Assembly: GCA_035235625.1 (NCBI GenBank)
Contig: CP141142.1
Coordinates: 28,096,995 to 28,160,994 of the forward strand
Length of the DNA stretch: 64,000 nucleotides
Origin: Saururus chinensis
Taxonomy: Eukaryota > Streptophyta > Magnoliopsida > Piperales > Saururaceae
Reading direction: 5' to 3'
Shown: positions 11,460 through 23,234 of the stretch, piece by piece
How positions within the stretch are numbered: position 1 is the stretch's first letter
Layout of the letters: each line of letters begins with the position of its first letter
Program-made: the position numbers and the translations under genes
Notes under the pieces: model-generated
Seen by the model: the letters and a program-made list of their open reading frames with translations, nothing else
Told to the model about the DNA's origin: nothing
Databases searched by the model: none

Positions 11460-12419
11460 TGTAGAGTGGCTCGTGGCGGTCCCTAGGCCTCCAGGATGGC
11501 ACACCAATTAAAATCAAATATTTACTCAATTATATATACAAACATACATATAATTGCAAATCAATAAGCAATATATTATCCGAATTAGAGCATGCAATTA
11601 ATAAAAACGAAATTAGGGAACAAGCATGTACTAACCTTGGGCTAATCAGCCCCTAGCACACCATCCAATCTTCACACTATCATCCGATTGAAATAGAATA
11701 CAATAGACTCAAGAAGAGAGATGGATTTTACCTTGTATGTATTGATCCCTCTACCACCTTGATCTTGGATGAAAAATTAGCAAGGAAGATGCCCCAAAGC
11801 CTCTAGGTTGACACCCAAATCAATGAGGAATGTAATCCTCTTTGTTTGCCTCGTCAAGAGAAGGAGAAGAGGGGATTAGAGGGGGCGGCCAGCGAATTTT
11901 TTCCCCAAAACTTGAGCGAGGTTACACCAAGGAGAGAGGAAGGGGGCGGATTGGGTGAGAGAGAAGAGAGGGGACTCACCAGCTGATTAGGGCTTCTCCT
12001 CTCCCTCTTCTCCCTTAAATACCCCTCACTAATCCATTTCTAATGGACTTCTAATTGGGCTTCTTCAATTGGGCTCTCCTGTAGAAATTTTAGCTTATTA
12101 TTAGAGGGTCATACACAACGGGAGTGGGTTCTGTCTCTCAGAGCCCGCAGAGGCTTGGACCCCCTACACATGGCCAAGCCCGCGACATGGTCAACTCTTC
12201 GCAAACCACGGGTCCGACAACGTGTTAATGCACATCCTAATAATATACATAATGTGGTGTATAATAAATACGGGCCCCAATTAAATTAGTGTCATGATGG
12301 GTCATGTGGGGTCGGCGCGACCGCCCCCACCACCCTTAGACCCCGTAGCCCGTACCAACTCACCTGGACCGCGATTAATATGGACCAAAATGGGCCCGAG
12401 CTCATACCCTGGTCTAACA
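11460..12419 (-). mobile_element. Solo LTR in copy B
   Basis: A 960-bp sequence starting TG (11,460) and ending CA (12,419). The 5-bp flanks are GAGAG and CAGAG (one mismatch); the uninserted copy A reads CAGAG at this point. Read on the minus strand it begins TGTTAGACCAGGG and contains a GC-rich leader-like part. No internal retrotransposon sequence is next to it, as expected after LTR-LTR recombination. It interrupts the first of two exon-like islands in copy B. Superfamily is undetermined. It is younger than the split of copy B from A and C. Confidence 0.75.
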
Positions 12420-12541
12420 CAGAGCTCTCTCTTTGATGAGTTCAAGCGGAGCTCCTTCGAGGTGCAGCTCACATGGTCATAATGCGCTGGTGCTTGACAG
12501 AGCCCCATGGCACCCGGTTTTCATGTAGACCTCACTGATCC

Positions 12542-12934
12542 ATGGAGTTGCCAACCACTGCAGATACTTGTACAGACGACAACAACTCCAGGGAAGGAAC
12601 AAGATGCAGCTGGTTGGGGAGATTTGGGGACGAGCATAGCTCCCTCTTTGACCAGTTCGAGAGGAGCTCCTTCGAGGTGCAGCTCAACCAGGCCATACTG
12701 CGCTGGTGTTTGACAGAGCTCCATGGCACCCGGTTTTCCTTTCCCCATTCGCCACCTTCCTTCATGAAAGTGCACAGACAAGAGGGGAGTGTGGCAAGGC
12801 TGCCGAGGGCACTGAGGAAGGTGATGGAGCCAATCTGTTGCTGGGATGGTGATAAGAGATCAGAAAAGGCTGTGAACGTGGCAGCTCCAAGCTTAAAAGC
12901 AGGCTTGGGAGATCTTTTGGCACCTGATATGTAA
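12542..12934 (+). CDS. Exon-like frame of block X, copy B; hypothetical 130-aa product
   Basis: The counterpart of 1,380-1,769, open over 130 codons, with one added Asn-type codon near position 13 and the same final residues and stop. It shares CSWLGRFGDE, SSFEVQLNQAILR, SPPSFMKVHR and ARLPRALRKVMEPI. An earlier, partial copy of the same island (11,340-11,459 plus 12,420-12,520) precedes it, split by the solo LTR. Function unknown. The case for coding rests on the frame-preserving indel shared between copies. The case against is the lack of any supported neighbouring exon and competing open frames. Confidence 0.3.
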   Translation: MELPTTADTCTDDNNSREGTRCSWLGRFGDEHSSLFDQFERSSFEVQLNQAILRWCLTELHGTRFSFPHSPPSFMKVHRQEGSVARLPRALRKVMEPICCWDGDKRSEKAVNVAAPSLKAGLGDLLAPDM

Positions 12935-13860
12935 ATTTGACATTCATGAATTGCCCACTGAATTTGTTTGTTTGACTAATTTTCCCTATGCTTTTCCATT
13001 TGTTTTTAAAAGACTACTGTGATTGCCCAAAGATTTTATTCTACATATTTATTTTCATTCTTTTAGGTCTTGCATTTTTAGATGAAGGAACTCAAAGTTA
13101 TTGGTGAAGTTTAACTAGACGTTGATGATACACAATTGATGGCGCACACTCTAACATACAAAGATTGTGAAAAATTATACCCCTGTGAAGTACATTGTTT
13201 GACGTTGATTTTGGGCCTTCTAACAGCCAGTATAACTATTCCGCTGGTTAGCTTCAACAGTGGACTTGAGTGCCACTTTCGAGGAGACCAAATTAAAAAC
13301 TTGAGTAATTTAGAAAATCATGAGAGAGAGGACATCCCTCCCATAGGAAGGATATGAGGGCGAGTTTGGCTACAATTTTGCATTTAATTACTTTGTAAGA
13401 GATTGTCCTCAAAAGTCATTAGCCACAATCATAACACTTCATGGAAAATATCTTCTTAGGAGATTGTTCTCACAAAGCTGATTTATGCATTTTTAATACA
13501 ACAAAGATTTTCATGCATTGTATAGAAGATTTGGGGGGAAATGGATTTGTTAAGGCCAAAATCTTATTTGCAGAACCAAGGATTTGTAGGGAAGCAAATG
13601 AATTTATATGTAGGAATAGTGTATCCAAGCAAGATTAGTGACAAATCTTCCCAAGTCCTATGCAACTTCAGCATCCATCTTCCTGCATGAGCATCTACAA
13701 CATTATTCATATTAAAATAATGCCAAAGTTTACTATAAGGATAGAGAGATTTACCAAAATCCCTAGAATATATTGTATTGTTCAAAATGTCACCAATTAT
13801 TGTGTAATACTAGAAATGGCCTTGCACATATGTGAACACCTACATAGGGGCGGAGCCACA

Positions 13861-15840
13861 TGAAAAAATACATGAGGTATATGTATTATAATTAGCTAAT
13901 TTTGATAATTAAAATAATGTCTGAATTTCATGTATGTTTTTAGTTTTAAGAATCTTACTAGATATAGTTGTGGTCAAATCATATTTAGAATTGATTGACA
14001 TGAAAAAGAGGAACAAAAGTGTCCTTATCGATCATGGTTAAAGATTAAGTTGAGTGTCAAAGGTAAAAGGTTTATTTGTAGATACTCATATACACAATTC
14101 ACTTAGATTAGTTTAGAATAAGTGAATTAAGTAAATATGAAAGTTTTAGACTAAATTACGGTAAATTGGTAGATTTTACTATGCATCAATTGCTTCAAAA
14201 TGAGCTAGAACAATCGATCAATTGTTACCTAATCAGACTTACTAAAATTAAGCAAAGATTTTATCTATCAATCACTCTTGTGATAGATCGATTGCTTGGA
14301 GAGTCATACCCTAATTAGAATAATGTTTGTGTTAGTTACCTAGATTAAGCCATTCCATAAGAGAATTCATTCTTAATTGAAGTATACTTATAAACTGACT
14401 TAATAGACTATATAAGGTCTATATAAACACGAAATTGAAGAGAGAAAAATCTAGAAATTGAAAAAGAAAAGAGGAAAGATCATGTTTATGCTTTAAGTCC
14501 ATGTTAATAATGATTTCTTGAGAGACACACAACTAAAGAGATAGTCTTATACACACAAAATAAAAAAAGAGTTGCAACAATCTTCAATAGAAAATTGAAG
14601 AAATCAAGGCTAAAGTCAAAGAATAAGTTTGAGGAGGCTAGAAGGAGACAAAAATAAAGTAAGTAGAAAAAATGTTTCAAGGCTTGAGGAGGGAAGACAT
14701 GATGGCTAGAAACAAAATGAGTTTGTGGAGATCTAAATAAAGAGGTTTTTAATTGACTTGAAAAATAGGTGCAGACATGCGCTTATCGATCAAGGTTAAA
14801 GGCTTAGAATGAATAAATTAAGTGAATATATAAGTTGCATACTTAATTAGTGTAAATTGGTAAATTTTACTAATCACAAATAGATTGTTTCAAAATGAAC
14901 TAGAACAATCGATCGATCGATGAATAAGACTATGTAAAATTAGGTCGAGAGTTTATCGATCTATCACTCTCATAATAGATCACTCGCTTAGATAGTTATA
15001 CCTATAGAATGTTGAATGATAGAATGTACTCTCAAACGATCAATTGATGTCTATGTTAGTTATCTAGTTTAAGCCATTTCATAAAAGAATTCATTCCTAA
15101 ATGAAGTATAACTCATAAACTAACTTAATTGACTATATAAAGGCTAGCTAAACACAAAATTGGAGAGAGGAAAATTAAGAAATTAAAAGTGAAAAGAGGA
15201 GAGATGCTTTGTTCATAGTTTTCCAAAGGAGCTCATGTTTGTGCTTCAAGTTCATGTTAATGGTGATATCTTGAGAGACACACAACTAAAGAGAGAGTCT
15301 TACACACCAAATAAGAGAGGAGTCGCAACAATCTTCAATAGAAAATTGAAGAAATCAAGGCTAAAGTCAAAGAATAAGAGGACCTTATTTGAGGAGGCTA
15401 GATGGAGACAAAGACAAAGCAAGTAGAAGAAAAGCTTCAAGGCTTGAGAAGAGAAAACTTGAACGCCAGCAACAAAAATAGTTTGTGGAGATCTAAACAA
15501 AGAGGTTTTGGGTTAGAGTCTTAACAAAAGTTAGTGGTTTTCTTGTATTGATGTAATGTCTTGCCTACTAGTGCATTGATTTAGTCCTAAATCTATTGCT
15601 CTTTTTTTCTTACCCTATTTGGGGTTTTCCATGAAAAATTTGTGTGTTCTTTTGTGTACTTTACATATTGATGAGCATCATTAGGATTTCATAGATAATT
15701 AGGTCTAACTGACTAAAATACTTAATTTATATTCTTGTGTATAGAGCTTAGAACTCTTAATTTTTACTTTATCAAAATATGAGTTTTAGGAGCTATCTAG
15801 TAAACCACTAAGCAATGTAGACATATATTAAACTTTTAAG
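13861..15840 (+). mobile_element. 5' LTR of a Ty1/copia element (family 1) with internal duplication
   Basis: Starts TGAAAAAATACATGAGG at 13,861, matching the starts near 61,908, 58,311 and (inverted) 23,233. A primer-binding-like TGGTAGCTGAGG (related to the initiator-Met tRNA type) begins at 15,841. The LTR is about 1.98 kb. The homologous LTR at 61,908 is about 1.3 kb; the excess comes from a direct tandem duplication of about 756 bp (about 13,999-14,754 and 14,755-15,510). The 5' part contains GATCGATC-type palindromes. A fossil. Confidence 0.75.
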
Positions 15841-17400
15841 TGGTAGCTGAGGATTTTAGTTTAAATTTTTTTTTAATCATGTTATAAATCATGTTTTTCA
15901 TGCTAGTGTGTGCCTATCTTACTTAATCCTTTTCATTTTTATGAAAAGTGTGTTTTTGGTGATTTTGTGTGCTTACTATAACTTATTTACTTGTGCTTGA
16001 TTGATTTATCATGTCTAGTTTTTATTCTTTTAGTAATAATTTTGATTTTGATATTAAAAGTCTTTTTAGACAAGTTATTAAATCGAGCAAAAAGTGTAAG
16101 AAGTTAGAGAAGATTGTCAAATTGAATGACGAGATGATTAAATCAATTTCTATTGAAAAATTCAAATTTGTAAAGGATAAAGAATAAATAGCGAAAGATG
16201 TTCAAACCTTGATAAATAAACTAGAGAAAGAAATGAGAAAATGTTGGTCTTTAGAAGAAAAATTTGTATCAAAAGTAAAGAAGTTAATGCCTTCAAATAT
16301 GAGAAAAACAATATTCTAGATAAAATAATTTTTTTGAAAATGAAGTTCATTAGAAATTTAATATAAATATATCATGTTTGAAAAAGATTGAAGATATAGG
16401 GAGTGAAGTGAAAATTTCTCAAGAAAAATTAAAATATTTAACTTTCAAGTAAGAAAATTTGACAAGATGTTGAACATAAAATAAAATTGTACTGATAAAA
16501 GAGGAGTAGGATTTAATAAGACTAATTACACAAAATCTAATAGTGTCACTAAATTTGTCAAAATTAAAGAACCTATGTACCTTAGGAAAGATGATCACAT
16601 GACAAAAACAAAAAAAATTCCTAGGAATCAAAGTTTTAAGTTGAAATATAGAAAGAGACATCACAAGAGAGAAAATCATGTCTTCCTTAATTAGACAAAT
16701 TAAAATTATGAAGTACAACCTAAAAAACCTTAGTAAACAAGTCATGAATAAATCAAACACTAAGAACAATTGAGTATCTTCTAACTTAAGTAGATTGCCT
16801 AAGAAGTCAAGAAAAAACTACATGAATTCTCAAGATAATGAATCAAGAATATAAAAAGAATTTAGGTTTAGAAGCATTCTCCACACACTTCTACCCCAAA
16901 TAAGGGTACACAAGTTAACAGGAAAAAAAACTTGTAAATTAGGATTGGAAAAGATATTTTAGAGGATTTTAGATCTCAAGTTGATGTAGGAAGTAGGAAC
17001 ACCTTAAATTGCCTTATGATAGGTTGGCTGGGAAAGCTAAGCAGCTTGTTATTTCTAAGTAAAGAGATTGATTTGATTTTCTATAATTTAATTCTTTTAA
17101 TCATTTGGACACATATTTTAGTTTTACTTTATTTTTCTTTGTCTTCATATCATTTCATACGTTTCAAATGAAAAAAAATAAAAAAATAAAATGTGATAAA
17201 AAAATGCAAAAAAATTGTGTAGCTTTTTGCTTGCTTCGCAATTTGTTTTGTTTTGTTTTGTTTTTGCTTTCAGCTCTTGAGACTAAAAGTAATTAATTTT
17301 TTTTAAGCTTAAAAATAATATGATTTGTAGTCAATGTAGCTTAACAAAGAGAAGTATATACAAAGGAGAGTGAAGATTAATTTAATTTGTTTTCCTTGAA
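15841..17400 (+). mobile_element. Ty1/copia internal remnant, gag-like region (Sirevirus-type)
   Basis: Follows the LTR and its primer site. It encodes Lys/Glu-rich coiled-coil-like stretches typical of the gag region of Sirevirus-type copia elements, then a non-coding AT-rich tail. The whole stretch to about 17,380 is matched by the minus-strand piece at 33,881-35,560, so the two belong to the same family. The region is broken many times and encodes nothing intact. Confidence 0.6.
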
Positions 17401-17990
17401 GTTGTAATTTTCTATTTTTTAAAATATGTATACATCATATTGAGACTCATGTCAATTTTATGAATGAAGCTGAAAAGAGAATTCTTAGACAATAGTTGAA
17501 TTAGGTATTTGGATTCTAGTGGAGTTTTAGTAATCAAATTAAATGAACTAAAGTTAGATTTCTCTTTAGGATTCAAAGAAAAAATATTTCTTGTAATATG
17601 CTTCTATGGTTGCAGGTTTTATTTTCTTCAAAATTTTATTCAAATGAATTGTCTCCGTAAAGATGATGGGAAAGACAAACTAATTTGGTCAGCTTCAGCT
17701 AGTGTGAATGTCACATCTGCTTGACATAAAGAAAAATGAGTGGAAAAGAAAGAAAAAAATTGAAAAAAATGAAAAACAATACAAGTTGAGAGGATTAGAA
17801 AAAGCTAAGCCCTAAAAAAGTTAGTTAATGAAAATTATTAACTTAGAAAAATGGGGGAGAAATGATTGATGAAATATTAAATGCTTATTTTCATGCTTAC
17901 TTGAACACTGCAATACACTTATTTTTTGTAAGCATGGGGGATAAGTACATGTTTTAATAAGGCTTTTCAAGATCAATTCTAAAAGGTTTT
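17401..17990. other. Unassigned retroelement-like spacer
   Basis: AT-rich DNA between the family-1 gag remnant and the reverse-transcriptase remnant. A short frame at 17,509-17,724 has no recognisable domain. A purine tract near 17,850 could be a relic polypurine tract. Confidence 0.35.
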
Positions 17991-18860
17991 AGTTGAGTCT
18001 AAGCATTGTTAAGTTATTTGTGTGTATAAGTTGAAGAAAAATTTATATGAATTAAAACTAGATCCAAGAGCATAGTATAATAGACTAACACAATATCTGA
18101 CAAAGCAGGGTTATACAAGAGAAGGTGTTGACGAAACATTGTTTGTTAAGAAATATAGAAAGCATGTTGTGATGACATAAATTGATGTGGATGACATTAT
18201 TTTTGGATCTACAAGTAATAAGTTTGTTAAAGCTTTTGTAAAAGAGATGAATAAAGAAGTTAAAATGAGTATGAAGGGTTTACTAACTTATTTTCTTAAT
18301 TTGCAAGTATAACAAATAGATTCTATAATCTTTATCTCATAGTCTTAGTTTGCTAAAGAATTGGTGAAGAAGTTTGGACTACAAGAAGGAAAACATGTCA
18401 AGACACCTATGTCTCTTTTTGTTAAATTAAGGTTGCTTCAGGTAAATCAGTTGAACAAACTCTATATAGAAGCATGATTGGAAATCTTGTGTACTTACTT
18501 GCTAGTAGCCCAAATATTTGCTTAAGTGTAGGAGTATGTTCTAAATATCAAGCTAATCGCAAAGAATCCCACATGAATTCTATTAAGAGAGTAACAAAAT
18601 ATGTGAGTGGATTTATAGGATGTGCTTTATGGTTTCCATTTGACACTACTACTGAATTAGTATGATATTCTGATGTCGATTGGGTAGGAATTGTAGATAA
18701 TAGGAAGAATACATTTATGTAGAAAATTGTTTAGTTTCTTGGCATAGTAAAAACCAAAATTGTGTTTCTTTATCAACTACAAAAGCTAAATATATAACTA
18801 TTGGTAGTAGTTGTACTTAATTAATGTTGATGAAAAGAATGTTATTTCTAAGAAATTGAC
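17991..18860 (+). mobile_element. Ty1/copia pol remnant (reverse transcriptase to RNase H)
   Basis: Recognisable copia reverse-transcriptase words (DETLFVKKYRKHVV, DDIIFGSTSNKF) are followed by the connection/RNase H part (GNLVYLLASSPNICL, CVSLSTTKAKYI). These match the usual order at the 3' end of a copia polyprotein. The remnant is broken many times. It is followed directly by LTR-like DNA. Confidence 0.8.
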
Positions 18861-18869
18861 ATAACGGTT

Positions 18870-19700
18870 GACATATGAAATCACTTTGTTTAACATGAAG
18901 CCAATAGTTAGCGATCGATCGGCTTGATGAAACGATCAGTCATTTGAAGATTTGTGTTGTAAAATACAAGGAACAACTGATCGCTCTATGGAAACGATTG
19001 ATCGCTTACAATTTTTTGGTTTGCTTACAATTCCAAATTGGAGACCTTTTCCTTTTAGATTTTGTGAGTCTAAAAAAATGGATTGTAACGTGTGCAGGAA
19101 AAGAAAAGACTTAGAAGGACTTTGAGAGTTTGCGTGGAGTCTCTTTAATAAATTTTTGATAAAGTTGTCTTCTAAATTGTGAAAATCTCTGCTATAAATT
19201 AAAAAAAGTGATTAGAGGTGAGATTGGAGCACAAAACACTGTGTGTTTACTGAGGTTTGTTGCTAAGAAGAATAAGTAAACAGATGATTATTCAAAGAGG
19301 AGATGAAAGATCTATGTTGATAAAGAGAGCATAAAGGAGAAGAAGATCAAGCTATGACTAGTAAACAACCAAGGAGTGGTTAATTCATAATTCAAAACTG
19401 GTGTGAAGATCTGGCCAGTTTGAAGAAAAATGAGTTTTTTATCTATTTAATTAGTAATTTTGTTGTCTTAAGTTTACATAGTGCAAAGTTGATTTGGACA
19501 GAGTGTCTTGTGATTTTTTCCTAGTTCAATTTTTACGTAAAAATTCTTATATGCTTGGATTGCTGATTTGTTTGATAATTTATTATTAGAATACATTGGA
19601 ATTAGGAACGTTTAATTGGTTAAATTCTAGGATTATGTTGCTTAAAGGGGAAAAATAAATCTACGTTTTCTTCTTAGAAGTTTTTGACACTTTGGTTTGT
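18870..19700 (+). mobile_element. Partial LTR of copia family 2
   Basis: Matches 21,700-22,616 over most of its length. Shared landmarks are a GATCGATCG block, the GTAAACAACCAAGG stretch (near 19,363 and 22,261), and TTTACATAGTGCA (near 19,471 and 22,371). Its 5' end seems truncated against the pol remnant. It may be the 3' LTR of that pol, or the 5' LTR of a short element running to 22,616. Confidence 0.65.
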
Positions 19701-21408
19701 TTTAGTCTGTTTAGTGTTTGGATGATTTGTTTACAGAAAAGTTTAGAAAACAAAAAAAAAATTGGGTAATCAAACATATTGTTGACATATTGTTTGGAAA
19801 CCCTTACAATTTGAATTATTGCACATAATGGGTCATACATGTAATGCATGATTAATACAATTTTAAGTGAAGAGGACCATTTGAATATTAATTGATTAGA
19901 GTTTTAAGATTCATGTTAATTATTTATACATTGATGATTAACTAAAAGACTTCGGGGTTGTTTGGATACAAATTATTGGTTGTAGAAAATTTTGATTTAC
20001 CTTAATCTAATTTGTTAAATTCATCAATGAATCACTTTCATGTTTTGTAGTATATTATATAAATATGATTTGTAGATGCATTATGTGAATCTCCTCGGGA
20101 GGAAATTACTTGGGAAAGTGAAAATTAACCACAAATCTTCATGAATCTAACAATTCATCATGAATTTGATACATTTAAGAATTTTTACATCCAAACATAA
20201 TTTAGAGGATTTATAGTTAGTCTTAAAAGAATCATGCAAAGGAATCTTCATCCAAATAGCCCCTTAATACTCACTATGGAAATTTGAGATCATATATCAA
20301 GTTAAATGTAAAATATGATTTATTTATTTCTCAACTCTTATGCTATAAGGTAATATAAGGTAGTTGAGCAGTTTAGATTCCCTTATATGATGGATGAGAT
20401 TTGATATGTTTATCTTTTACTAACATGAGATATCTTGTGTTAGTGTAAAAGCTTTCATCCCCTTGACACTAAAAAATGCTTAGAATGATAGTGCAAGTCA
20501 TGAGAATGACATAGAGAATAAAAACAACAGAAATAAATTTATGTATTATTGTTTGTATCTCTTCTTATTTAATGTGATTCAATGATCAAACAGAATGTAA
20601 GCATGGGCTAAGTTCTTAATGGACTCATTTACCAAAGTAGTAGAGGAAAATTATTTTTTACTATATTATCTGTTTATATTCTAATTATTATTTTGAATGA
20701 TTATGGTATAGTGTTAGACTTAAAGTAAAACACTTTTACATCTCTTATTGTGAGGCTTGAAACTTGAAATTATGATTCTTTGGTCGAATAGCTAATAGGA
20801 TTGTGTTATGCTAATGTGGGATACATATGGCGTGTTACTCTGAAACTTGGATAATATGTTCATAATTGATATTAGAACATGCTTAACTACACATATTGTT
20901 TTTCTATAATGTTTTATTTATTCTCCTAAAGTTGATGTTAGATGTGGTTTCAAATTGGTTCACAAGTTTGTCTCAATTTTTTTCCTTCTTTACCTCGATT
21001 TTTTTTCGTCTATTTGTAACAAATGGGGAAAATTTTTAGTTAGAGAAAACCTTAAATATTGAGATAGAAAGCTAAAAGAGAGCTTGAAAAAGAAAATCTA
21101 GGCTAAATTGATAAAAAAAAATTCTTGATTTCACTATAACTTGATTAATCTTTAAGTTACTTACTTGAAGTAAGTTTTGTATTTACTTGTTTCCTTGAAC
21201 AATATTATATGGGCATGTTCTAGTTTGTGATATGCAGGCTGGTTACTAGTTGAAGACTACACCACAATACGAGAAGAGAGTTATAGTTTAAGGGGGAGAG
21301 TTATTGTTAGATAATTTGTTTAAATCTAATTATATACTATAGGGTTGTAATTCTTATTTTTCAAATGATGCATTGTAGTGTTTTTCATGAAATAGCTAAA
21401 GGGGGAAA
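19701..21408. other. Non-coding interior between two family-2 LTRs
   Basis: About 1.7 kb with no gene, AT-rich. It contains a small MITE (19,954-20,263) and ends in a purine tract CTAAAGGGGGAAA (21,396-21,408) immediately before the next LTR, as a polypurine tract should. The stretch just before the tract resembles the usual copia 3' untranslated region. The pair of LTRs with this interior could be a non-autonomous copia derivative. Confidence 0.45.
19954..20263. mobile_element. MITE, Tourist-like (tentative)
   Basis: A 310-bp element whose ends are inverted repeats: GGGGTTGTTTGGATACAAATT at the left, and the complement of GGGGCTATTTGGATGAAGATT at the right. The flanks are TTC and TTA, compatible with a decayed 3-bp TTA target duplication (PIF/Harbinger type). 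It has no coding capacity and sits inside the copia-derived interior, so it is younger than that insertion. Confidence 0.65.
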
Positions 21409-22616
21409 TGATAAAAACATAAGTTTCCTTATATCATGTATTGACTGATTTTTGTGATCAAAACAATGTCATTAATGTATATTTTGAGTTAATTTAATTC
21501 TGAAGATTCATTTTCGCAGGTGGAATGAAAGGAATACTCAAATTTGTGTTTTCAATAGGTAAAAATACACACACACATCACATTCACGAACTTAAGGTAA
21601 AAGATACCTTAGAAAAAGGAATGTTGAGGATAGGTTTGAATATTAAAAAATTAAAAATCTGGTCAGAATGATTGATCACCATAATGGAACAATTGATTGT
21701 TAATGAAATGTACTAGAATCTCCCAAAATTGTAAGAGCAATCAATCGCTTTTGTGAACGAACAATCAACACCTGAAAATACTCTTCGTTAAACAAAGACG
21801 AGAATTTATCGATCGATCGCTAGGTCGACTGATGAAAGAGTCATGAGGGAATGTAATAAGGATCAATTGATCGCCCTGTAGAATGATCAATCGATTGAGC
21901 GATAAGTTACCTAAATTAAATTTTTTCGGTTTGATTTGGATTCTTAGTTGGAGTCGTTCCCTTTTGGAACTTAGAAGTCTATATAAAGGGATTGGAACGT
22001 GATGAAGAGAATAGAGAAAACCTAGAAAGCTTGTGTGGAGTTGTTCTAATGGAGTTTCTTCTAGAGCGAGAAAAATCTCAACTTAAATAAAAAAGAGTGA
22101 TTAGATGTGAGATGAGAATACAAAAACACATGTGAGACATAGTGTTTACTAAAGATAGATGCTAAGAAGATCAATAAAATAAAAGATTCATTTTGAAGGA
22201 GGAGATGAAAGATCTATTTTAATCAAATAGCATAAAAAAAAGACGATGAAGCTATGGCTAGTAAACAACCAAGGTGTAGTTGATTCAAAATTTAAGAGTG
22301 GTGTAGAGAACCAGCCGTTTGAAGAAAAAGAAGTCATTTGTCTTTGCAATTGGCAATTCTGTAATCTAGGTTTACATAGTGCATAGTTGATCTAGGCAGA
22401 GTGTCCTATGGTTTTTTCCCAAATGGGTTTCCAAGTAAAAATTCTTGTGTATTTGTTTTCTAATTTGATTGCAAACTTTTGCTAGAATACATTGAAATTA
22501 GGCACACTAATTTGAATAAAATCTGTAATTATTTTGTTTACAAAGGGGAAGATAAATCTTGTAACTTAATTGCGAGTTAGAGGCACTATATTTTTTTTGG
22601 TTTGTTTATGCCAACA
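21409..22616 (+). mobile_element. LTR of copia family 2 (full length)
   Basis: Starts TGATAAAAACATAAG right after a purine tract and ends CCAACA near 22,616, giving about 1.2 kb. It contains GATCGATCG and GATCAATCG words near 21,800-21,900. A TATA-like TCTATATAAAGGG stands at 21,969-21,981 as a plausible LTR promoter. The second copy is at 18,870-19,700. A fossil. Confidence 0.7.
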
Positions 22617-22621
22617 CAGTT

Positions 22622-23234
22622 CACAAACCAAAAACCTAGCCTTTATTGTTCCATTAAGTTAATTTATGAGTTTGACTTTAATTATGAATGGAATGCCGTC
22701 CGGAATGACTTAAACTAGGTAAGTGACAGACATAACAATTGATCAGGGCAGACAACGATCGATCATTCACTGTTCTAGTTAGAGTATGACTCTCCAAGTG
22801 ATCGATCTTTCACGAGAGAGATTGATAGATAAACTTTCGGTCAAATTTTACACAGTCTCATTCAAGTGTTAATCAATCAATTAACCTAGCCCAATTTGCA
22901 GCAATTGATCGATGCATAGTAAAAATTTCTAATTTACTCTAATTCAATGTAATATTTCTAGATTCACTTAAATTTACTCTTCCTAAGTTAAATTCAATGA
23001 ATTGTGTGTAAATAAACCTTTTACCTTTGACACTCAGTTAGTTTTCAACCTTGATCAATAAGAACATATCTACTCATATTTTTTAAGTCAATCTATTCTA
23101 AATTTGACTCAACTACAACTAAATTTTGTTAGATTCCTAAGAATAAAACATAATTAAGTTTAGATATTATTTTGATTATCAAAATTAGTCAATTACAACA
23201 CATATGCCTCATATGTTCTTTTAAGAGCTGGATG
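22622..23234 (-). mobile_element. Inverted fragment of the family-1 copia LTR
   Basis: The reverse complement of the first part of the LTR at 13,861, including the AGAACATATGAGGCATATG start and the GATCGATC region. It holds only the 5' 600 bp or so of the LTR. Together with 13,861 it bounds the retroelement cluster in inverted orientation. Confidence 0.7.

Larger units (their letters stand above)
10037..13820 (+). repeat. Block X copy B (direct, without the CACTA insertion)
   Basis: Starts at a TTGAGACATTAG landmark (10,038) about 100 bp after the PPR stop. It matches copy A from 10,250 on and copy C over its whole length. It ends near 13,820, where the foldback element's left end gives way to a copia LTR. 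It has two B-only features: a solo LTR (11,460-12,419), and a tandem repeat of the exon-like island, with first half 11,340-11,459, second half 12,420-12,520, and a full second copy from 12,523. The CACTA site is empty here: TTTACTATAAGGATAG at 13,728-13,743. Confidence 0.82.
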
